The notes beneath the pieces are model-generated. The model searched no databases. It saw nothing but the letters and a program-made list of their open reading frames with translations, and was not told the origin of the DNA. Shown one piece after another: positions 56,021 through 64,000 of a stretch of DNA of 64,000 bases. The translations under genes were made by a program, and so were the position numbers. This DNA comes from Mauremys mutica (taxonomy: Eukaryota > Chordata > Testudines > Geoemydidae). The DNA lies in contig NC_059079.1 in the NCBI RefSeq assembly GCF_020497125.1, positions 49,611,114 to 49,675,113 on the forward strand, written 5' to 3'. Each line of letters starts with the position of its first letter. Within the stretch, counting starts at the first letter, position 1.

Positions 56021-56334
56021 CAGCGGCTGCGGGCCGGGATTCAAAGGGTTCTGGGCTGCCCTCTGCTGCGGGCAGTGCAGAGCCCTTTGATTCCCCGCCG
56101 CGGCTGGAATTTAAAGGGCTCTGGGCTCCCTGTGGCTGCGGGCCCTGGCCGCAGCTGAGATTTAAAGGGCTCTGGGCTCCCCGCGGCTGCGGGCAGCACA
56201 GAGCCCTTTGATTCCCTGCCGCGGCTGGGATTCAAAGGGCTCTGGGCTGCCCGCAGAGCACCGTGTGCAGGGGATTCAGAATCCCCCCGCGGGCCGCACA
56301 GTGAGGCCGTAGGTTGTGCAGGCCTGCTTTATGG

Positions 56335-58930
56335 TTTTGGTTTTTGTGATTTTTTTAAATAGCTGTGCAGCTCTGTGTGTGGACTGTGTTTATGGCCATT
56401 TGAACTGAATTTCAAGTCTTGTAATGCACTCTTTAGCTGTTGACTCAGAGCAACCTAATAGGTCAAACTCTTTTTTTTTTTTTTTAGTCTTGATGTTCAT
56501 CAGGAAGCTAAAGAAGAATACTGATATTGAAGATCTGGGACTTGTTTGCTTCAAGTTCTGTTCTCTGACAGTTTCCCGTATTGCTGGCCCAAACATGCAG
56601 AAAGGCAATAGGGAGGCAGCACACTCAGGCCTGGGAAACCATGGGATTAGGAAGGAAAAAGAATTACCTCATCTTGCTCTCAAATTACCTCCAAAGAATA
56701 ATTAATATGCCATGGTCTGGAAGAAGCAGTATGTAGCCCTTCTGCTAATGGAGTGTTACAATGATACATGGGTCCTTTGCAAAGGAAGAAACATGAAAAC
56801 TGCAAATTGCTCAGAGTGCACTCAAGGAGGGGTGAAAGGGCCTTCAAACACTTGCTGCAGTAGTCTCCTAATTTTGTTATAGCAAAGCTTTTGAAATCTG
56901 ATAGCACACATTTCAATCACTGCTCATCGGGAAACATTAACAAATGCAGATCAAATGGCTGTAATGGGACACAATTATATTTTAAAGTGTTTTTTTAATT
57001 ACATTTCTATGGTTACCACTTGTATGAACCCTAACCATTGACAACAAACATCCCTATCTAACTCTCCAGAACTATTTAACCTGAAACTAAATGATCAACC
57101 AACTCCAGACACACTTTGAGTTTTGTAATTATTATAATTCAACTGTACTTTGTAGGAAAGCAGGAAACAGACTGCCAAGCTGATCTCAAAAGGAGTACAT
57201 AATTATTAGTGTTGCCATGTACACAGCTATTGCAGCACTACCATGTTATCTTGTATCACAAAGGTACAGCAATTACACACCAAAAGTAGATATCAGTCTT
57301 GATTTTTCCATTCTAAACTCAAAAAGATTTACAACATTTATTTGAAAGAATCACAAAGGAAAGACCTAAGAATTAAGTCTGGACAGTCTCCATGGTTTTG
57401 CATTACAACTAATTAAAACTAATTTCAAAATGCTTAATGTACCTTAATTTACTTGCAATTAAAACCATCTAAGCTATATCATATTGACAGAATAAGTGAT
57501 TTATAGCCATTAACTGTGGAAATGAAACATCTCTTCCAAGTTCCATGTCCTTTGCCTATGTTATATTTTAAGAATTACCAATTACTTGGTCTTTTGTTAC
57601 CTAAAGCTGGCTACATCACAGTCTCCTATATTTTATTTTACAAAAAAAGAGGTAGCATGTTAGGGTAGATAATTGATGTAGCAATAAATAAAGATATATG
57701 ATTTGATATTATTCAAGTTTTTTGTAGATCCAGATGTCTAATAAGTACAAAAATGCAGATTTGGTGACCCCCAAATGTTTCACATATATGTGTCTGTTTT
57801 GCCAAATTGTTCAGGCAGTTAAACAAATGTGAAGTGACTTTGTTTTGAAATTTCTTTCATTTTCATTTTTTTTATTTAAAAAAAATCCTTAAAAATGCTC
57901 ATAATCAAAACAAAATGTTTCATTTAACTCCCCAAAAGATTTCTTTCAACTTTAAGTCACTGAACATTTAAAAAAAATAATAAAGTCCATTTTTTTCCCT
58001 AAAAATTTTCAGCAAATCACTAAATCAGTTATTCATATAGCTCTATACAATAGCTGATTATAGATGAGTAATTAATAAGCATACTAAAGACAGGACAATG
58101 ACAATAAGCTGGGAAGTTTTATTTTTATAGAAATGGAACAGTAGTATCATAGTCACAAGTCCTTTTTAAAAGAAAAATAATTTTCTTTTTCCTGGAACTG
58201 AATGAGGGAGGGAACATATGATACTAAAGACTAATATAACAAAAACCAACAAGTATGATAACATTAAACATATTTATCTATTTAGTTTTCTACAAAAATA
58301 AAACAGGTGAAGAATGTCCTGCTCTAAAGTGACCATATATCTACATGTGAAGTCTAATGCAGTAACCAAGTCCCAACAAAGGCATGGATCATAGCAACAA
58401 ATTCAGCATTGGAAAGAAACAATGCTTACAATCTCCTGGCCAGGCACAAATAGCTAGATGCTTTCCTGGGGATTACTGCTATGTGATCACATAATAGCAG
58501 CTGGGGATCCAACACTACCCCTAGACTAGGAATATAAGTGACAAATGGCAGGAATATGCCTTTAGTCAAAGGGGAAAGTTAGCAGAAGGATGGTTGGTAT
58601 ATAATTTGGATTCCCATATTACTTCCATCACTGAATTTGTGTGTCAACCAAATACATCTGAATGCATTCACAGTCCATGTGAATGCAATTATTTTTGTGA
58701 AATGTGATGATTCCAAAGCATGAAAGCCCAGATTCCCAAAGTATCAGGTGCCTAAATACCTTTGAGGATCTGAGACAAAGTAGCTTTGATCAAAACTGGG
58801 GAAAAGTTGGCAAAATTTAATGAAAGTTGTTTTCCTAATTTTCATGCATTATTAGCTCCGATACAACTTTCAAGCTGCCTTCTAAAACAAATCAAGATAT
58901 ATGATTAGAGAACGTAGGAAACCTAGTCAT
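56335..58930. other. No gene seen
   Basis: AT-rich, including strongly A/T low-complexity sequence around 57850-58020 and a T run near 56470-56485. No coding or repeat signal that I can support. Confidence 0.55.
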
Positions 58931-60345
58931 GTACCAGTACCTTGCTGTAGTAAGTGCTGTACAAAGACAGAACAAAAAGACAGTCTCTGGTCCACATACT
59001 TTAAAATTTAAATATAAAACTAGAGAAAGATTTAAAAAAAAAAAGGTAGACTGAGAAGTACAAAGAAACAATGAGTCAATTTGATAAGCAGCAGTCTCAG
59101 TACCACAGTGTCCTAATCAGGATGGGGTTTTTGTAGGTATCACAGCAAATTACAGTTTTATGGAAGGGGTTGAAGGAGGATCAACAACATAATTTTGCAG
59201 ATGTTGATGGGGAGCTTCTCCCAAGCATGAGGGACACCATGGGAAAAAGCACAAAAGTGTTTGTTGGCATATGTAAACATGTGGGAGACAGAAACCCACA
59301 TCATGGTCAATTGGAGGCAGAAGTTAATATCTCAATAATGAGTGAGAGATGGAAGATAGGGTGGGGTTAGAGCATGAAGGGCCTTGAAAATGAAGAAAGA
59401 AGTTTGAGGCACCAGAGACGAGGGCGATAGTGGAGTGATGTCAAGAGAGGGTTGACATGATTAATGTGACAGGCTAGAAAAGGGATCACTATAGCAGCAT
59501 TGTGAGTGGAGTAGAAGGATGTTGCAGTAATTGAGACATGATGAGAACCTGAATGAGAGAACAGATCGGAAAGTACGTACCTTGGAAATGATATGGAGAA
59601 AGCCTATATGTGAGGACCTAGAAAACCTAGAAAAATTGAAGATGGTATCCAGGTTGTGGTCTTCAGTGACAGGCAAGATGGTGGTATTGTCCACAGTGAT
59701 TGACAAAGGAGAAGGGAAGGGCTTGAATATGTGTGGTGATTAGGAGCTCTGTTTTAGTCATGCTAAGCTTGACCTGAGAGCTAGACATCCATGAGGTGAT
59801 GTCAGTGAGAGGGCAAGATATTAGTTTGGACAGAGGAGACTGGTCTAGAGTAGAGAGGTAGTTCTGTGAGACATCAGCATAAGGATGGTGGTTGAACTTA
59901 CATTTGTGGTGTACAGGGAGAAGAGAAGGGGATCTAGGGCAGAGCCATGTGGAACCACCACAGAAAGCTGGAGGGAATTATGTAAAGGGTTCTCTGAAGT
60001 ACATGTTGAAGGAGTGATTAGAAAAGTAGGATGAGAACCAGGAGGGGACAATCTCAGAAGCAAAGGGAAGAGCAAGGTTTCAAGAAGAGCATGTTCAACT
60101 GTGTCAAAGATGACTAACAGGTCAAATAGGATGAGTATTGAGTACTGATTTGAGCTTTGGCTAGGAAGAAGTCATTTGATGAGACTCTGGCAAGAGTTGT
60201 TTCAGTGGAGTGAAAGGGGCAGAAGCCAGATTGGAGACTGTTTAGGATGGGGTTTAGATCTACCATACATGCTGCCAACTCATGAAAGGATTCAGAGATT
60301 TTCATAATGAAGAATGAGTCCATTTTAAAGCAAAAAACCCTCAAT
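58931..60345 (-). mobile_element. Old LINE, L2/CR1-group reverse transcriptase remnant
   Basis: On minus, about 60290-59850 reads like L2-type RT: QSGFCPFHSTETTLA, then VIFDTVEHALLETLL and VVPHGSALDPLLFSLYT, the last a decayed PQGSVLGPLLFSLY. Frames are split (60344-60114 and 60075-59845). The rest down to 58931 is probably the C-terminal part and 3' region, with TAAGTGCTGTACAAAGACAG near 58953. Non-functional. L2 versus another CR1-group family is uncertain. Confidence 0.6.
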
Positions 60346-61199
60346 TTTGAAAATTAAATTGTTGCAATATCATTATCTTTTGCCCTGCTCTGCTCCCCTC
60401 AACACTAAAATTAAGGGAGAAGAGTTGGCAGCTGGGTTTTTGTTCCAGGTCTATGAGAACACAGGATCATGATGTCAGGCTCCTTCACTGTGTGATCCCG
60501 TACTGGTGATAGCGATGAGACATATGTTTTGAATTTACTTGTAATTTATGATCCACAAGGGCAAACAGCTTAGATTAACTGCAGAAGGCACTTTATTTTT
60601 TTGGAAGTAAAAAGGAACAGTAGTAATGATTTCTCAAAATCTGCAATGATAAACACAAGCAATGATTTGATCTGAAATCTTTGTTATTTTTGTTCTTATA
60701 TTTTAATCACAATAATCATTAATTTTATTTTTATACCAAATTTATCACTAATGAACAGTTATACCTGTAAACAATAGTACACTGCAAGCAGCAGATTTCT
60801 GTGCCAATGCTACTAAATCAATTTTGAATACTGTGTTTTAAATTAGCTTGCTGGACTGCTCTGGAAAGTCTTGATTTTAACTTCCAGTATTGATACAGAG
60901 GAGTCTCAGTGTTAATTCTCAGTGTTTTTGGAGAAGGTGACCATTCTAATATATACCTAGGCACTCTCTAGTCCACTAACAGCTGTACAAGCCGCCTATT
61001 CCATGATCATACTTGTATATTTTACCTTAGTAATAGCCACACAGTGCAATTCAGCATTATAAAGGTTCTAAGCTTTCTCCTTCTGGATCACAGTAAGAAG
61101 CCCAAAGAACACACAAAGCATATTCAGTACTTTTCACAAATCTGTATGTGGAGAGGAGACTTCTTTTGGACTGACTGACATTTTGTGAGCTGTGAGAGA
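60346..61199. other. No gene seen
   Basis: AT-rich DNA before the CR1 at about 61200. Confidence 0.55.
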
Positions 61200-63195
61200 A
61201 TTTTAAAGAGTACAACCTTATTGAGGTCAGAACATGTAGGGATAAAGTGAGAAAGGCCAAAAGCCATGTAGAGTTGGACCTTGCAAAGAGAATGAAAACA
61301 ATAGTAAAAGGTTCTATAGCCATGTAAATAAGAAGAAAACAATGAAAGAAGAAGTGGGACCACTCATCACTGAGTATGGAGTGGAGGTTAAGGATAATCT
61401 AGGCATGGCCCAATATCTAAACAAATACTTTGCCTTAGTCTTTAATGAGGCTAATGAGGAGCTTAGGGATAATGACAGGATGACAAATGGGAATGAGGAC
61501 ATGGAGGTAGATATTACCACATCCGAGGTAGAAGCCAAACTCAAACAGCTTAATGGGACTAAATCGGGAGTCCCAGATAACCTTCATCCAAGAACATTAA
61601 AGGAACTGGCACATGAAATTGCAAGCCCATTAGCAAGAATGTTTAATGAATCTGTAAACTCAGGGGTTGTACCGTATGACTGGAAAATTGCTAACATAGG
61701 TCCTATTTTTAAGAAAGGGGGAAAAAATGATCTGGGTAACTACAGGCCTGTCAGATTGACATCTGTAGTATGCAAGGTCTTGGATAAAATTTTGAAGGCG
61801 AAAGTAGTTAAGGACATTGAGGTCAATGGTAATTGGGACAAAATACAACATGGTTTTACTAAAGGTAGATCGTGCCAAAACAACTGGCTAACTGACAGAT
61901 CTCAAAAAGTAGTTGTCATTGGAGAATCTTCATTGAATCAAAATGTTTCAAGTGGGATTCTGCAGGGATTGGTACCTGGCCTGACACTAGTCAACATTTT
62001 CATCAATGATCTGGAAGCAAGTGTAAAATCACTGCTGATAAAATTGGTAATGGTACAAAGATTGGCAGAATGGTAACTAATGATGAGACCAGGGCAATCA
62101 TACAGCGTGATCTGGATCACTTAGTAAACTAGGCCCATTCAAACAAAATTCCATTTAATATAGCAATGCAAAATTATAGCCCTTAGAATATTTTTTAAAG
62201 GGATGATGGAAAAATTGTAAAGGGTACAAAAAAGAGCCACAGAAATAATTTGATGGCTGGAGAAATTGCCTTACAGTGAGCAAGTTAAAGAGCTCAATCT
62301 GTTTAGTTTATGCAAAAGAAGACTGAGGTGACTTAATTAGAGTGCATAAATACTTTCAGAGAGCAAAAATACTGGGTATTAAAGAACTCTTTAATTTAGC
62401 AGAGAAAGGCATAACAAGAATGAATGTCTGGAGGCTGAAGACAGACAAATTCAAATTAGAAATCAGGCCCTTTTTTTTTTTAAACAGTCACAGTGATTAA
62501 CCACTACAGTAGTTCTCAAACTTATTTGATTGTGCCCTCCTTCTGTGTGTCTGTAGTAGTTTATGACCCTGCCCCAGCCACACAAGTACATAAACTGATA
62601 TATACACTTGAATCAGTTTCAGCTCCTTTGTTTTTTCATGTAAGAGTTTCTTTCTTTCTGTTGTATGAATGAGCCAATGATCCATTGTAATAAGAGCAAA
62701 AGCAAAACTGAGATTGTGGTCCATGCTTACAATTAAATGTGCACACCCCATCATAGCAAACGGATTAATGTACATATGGCAATGACTTTGAATAATGCTT
62801 TGCAAGATTAATAGAAATCCATCAAAATACACAGCGCCATCTGAGAACTTAATAAGTCTAGAGGAATCAGCTTTGCTAGTTATTCACTGATGTGGGTAAA
62901 ATGTGCACAATAAGGGTTATTTTTCCCCTAAAACTTCTCATGCCCCATCCCCAGTTTAAGAACTTCTGCAGCAGAACAAATTACCAAGGGAAGTGGTGGA
63001 TTTTCCATCTCCTGGTATCTTCAAATTAATACCAGAGGCCTTCTGGAAAATAAGCTTCAGCCACATACCCTTGTGTGGAGCTCAGTAACATCTAACTGGA
63101 TGAAATTTAATGGCCTATGGTATACAGCAGGTCAGACTAGATGAAATAATATTACCTTCTGGCCTTAAACTCCATGAATATATGACTCTGTGAAT
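61200..63195 (+). mobile_element. Old CR1 LINE, RT half, plus strand
   Basis: It enters in the endonuclease-RT linker (RDKVRKAKSHVELDLAKR near 61238-61290). A 244-codon open stretch (61342-62076) follows with the RT N-terminal blocks: EVEAKLKQLNGTKSGVPDN, IGPIFKKGGKNDLGNYRPV and IQHGFTKGRSC. The catalytic box is lost after a frame break near 62040. The C-terminal and 3' UTR parts continue to about 63195 around the hAT at 62507-62968. Not functional. Confidence 0.8.
62507..62968. mobile_element. hAT-type element nested in CR1
   Basis: It begins CAGTAGTTCTCAAACTTATTTG and ends CCCAGTTTAAGAACTTCTG (inverted, diverged), matching the terminus type at 12401. CR1 sequence resumes on both sides. No clear 8-bp TSD survives. 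Confidence 0.65.
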
Positions 63196-63370
63196 AAGGA
63201 AAAATTATTCACTCAAATGCTCCTGTTGTTTTTAATGAGCCTACTCACTTGAGTAAGTGTTCACCAGTTTGAGTGAGGTCTTCACAATCTGGACTATAAT
63301 TTTTAGTGGCATATTAAATAATGAATAAATTTTCATATTTTAGGAAAAAATGCAAATTAATTCCAGGCCA

Positions 63371-63808
63371 TCTAATAGTTTCTGTCCTCTGGTGTCCATG
63401 CCTTGTCGTGGCGGGAAAGCTTGCATGCTCTAATGATCCCCAGAGTCTGTGGGCGGGGGAGGGGGTGGCTTTTTGCTTCTGGTAGGTTCAACCATGATGG
63501 ATTGGTTTGTGTGGGAGGGGTCAGACAAAACAGACACCCTGGTCCTTCAGGTTGGGGGTTATGCACAAGGCTAACAACCCTGTCCCATAAAAACCCATAA
63601 AAACCGAAATATGTTACGGAAACAGCGAAAGAAAAATCAACCATTACTGTGTGTGATGGCCTTCAGGAGTCGATGACCCGTATGACTGCCAGAGGTGAAA
63701 GCCGAAAGGAAGCCACTGGGAGACACGGTTCAGCTAAAGAATTATTTAGCCTACCAATGGGAAATACAGGAAGAAAGTGCTGGGGAGAGAGGAGCAGGGC
63801 TGATTGAC
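63371..63808. other. Unassigned repeat-like segment
   Basis: GC-richer than its surroundings, with phrases such as GTGTCCATGCCTTGTCGTGGCGGGAAAGC and CCCATAAAAACCCATAAAAACC. It looks like the 5' untranslated part of a retroelement, but I cannot name it. Both strands have a 65-90 codon frame without a domain. Confidence 0.35.
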
Positions 63809-63811
63809 TTA

Positions 63812-64000
63812 GGCCTGGTCTACACTAGGAGTTTATGTCGAATTTAGCAGCGTTAATTCGACTTAACCGTGCACCCGTCCACACCAGGAAGCTAATTAGT
63901 TCGACCTAGAGGGCTCTTTAGTTCGAATTCTGTACTCCTCCCCGACGAGGGGAGTAGCGCTAAATTCGACATGGCTATGTCGAATTAGGCTGTGTGTGGA
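63812..64000. mobile_element. Start of a second Harbinger element, cut by the window edge
   Basis: TTA (63809-63811) then GGCCTGGTCTACACTAGG. The following 180 bp match the reverse complement of the right end of the 30119-34943 element (the AATTTAGCAGCGTTAATTCGA block, CCGTCCACACCAGGAAGC, and GGAGTA.CGCTAAATTCG). It is therefore the same family in opposite orientation. Whether it is full-length or a MITE cannot be seen. Confidence 0.88.

Larger units (their letters stand above)
54457..56326. mobile_element. Large hAT-type non-autonomous element (1.87 kb), perfect 8-bp TSD
   Basis: Termini CAGGCCTGCACAAC and GTTGTGCAGGCCTG are perfect inverted copies. CTTTATGG flanks both sides (54449-54456 and 56327-56334). 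The interior has a GGGCCACA/TGCGGCCCGC sub-terminal pair, a fragment of another hAT family (from 54754), a G-rich tandem block and a CCCTTTGATTCC palindromic block (56040-56260). No transposase frame is present, so mobility required one in trans. Confidence 0.85.

Noticed and set aside
1..64000. CRISPR arrays, bacterial operons, tRNA or rRNA genes
   Set aside because: None seen; the sequence is vertebrate-like throughout, and the proline tRNA match is a retroviral primer site only.

Overview
This window looks like a vertebrate, most likely turtle (or another non-avian reptile), nuclear chromosome segment. It is AT-rich, non-coding background packed with transposable elements: CR1 LINEs, an L1-group Tx1 LINE, a PIF/Harbinger DNA transposon, many hAT-type elements with 8-bp target-site duplications (TSDs), MIR-like SINEs and class I (gammaretrovirus-like) endogenous retroviral sequence. 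I see no convincing host protein-coding exon, tRNA, rRNA or CRISPR. All sizeable coding capacity belongs to mobile elements. The species call is inference from the repeat mix, not a proof.

Layout. 1-20 kb: a truncated CR1, short non-autonomous DNA transposons (one nested in another), foldback elements and MIR-like SINEs in otherwise featureless DNA. 20.2-26.5 kb: a 6.3-kb endogenous retrovirus with two LTRs that look identical by eye, a 4-bp TSD, a tRNA-Pro primer binding site and gag, pol and env remnants, each with an internal loss. 26.8-28.0 kb: a hAT element with an 8-bp TSD and a TA-flanked element carrying a ~110-bp minisatellite. 30.1-34.9 kb: a full-length Harbinger (4.8 kb, TTA TSD) with a DDE transposase on + (one frameshift), a two-exon Myb/SANT-like gene on -, and an unexplained 100-codon ORF on + inside that gene's intron. 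35.8-36.3 kb: a solo LTR.

38.7-48.8 kb is a nested stack. A solo LTR (38981-48844) is split by a full-length Tx1 LINE (39020-48116, - strand, near-perfect 15-bp TSD). The Tx1 is itself split by a truncated CR1 (39990-41022, - strand). The solo LTR sits beside, and partly in, the TSD of an older hAT element. 51.7-64 kb: decayed CR1 and L2-like LINEs, further hAT and TA-flanked elements (one 1.87-kb hAT has a perfect 8-bp TSD and a G-rich tandem interior), and the first 189 bp of another Harbinger copy at the right edge.

The mobile genes fall into functional sets. The Harbinger transposase and Myb-like protein are the usual two-component mobilisation system. Tx1 ORF1 (RNA-binding) and ORF2 (endonuclease plus reverse transcriptase) form a retrotransposition complex. 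The ERV genes could not support a virus. Many reading-frame breaks lie in homopolymer runs, so some may be sequence errors rather than biology.
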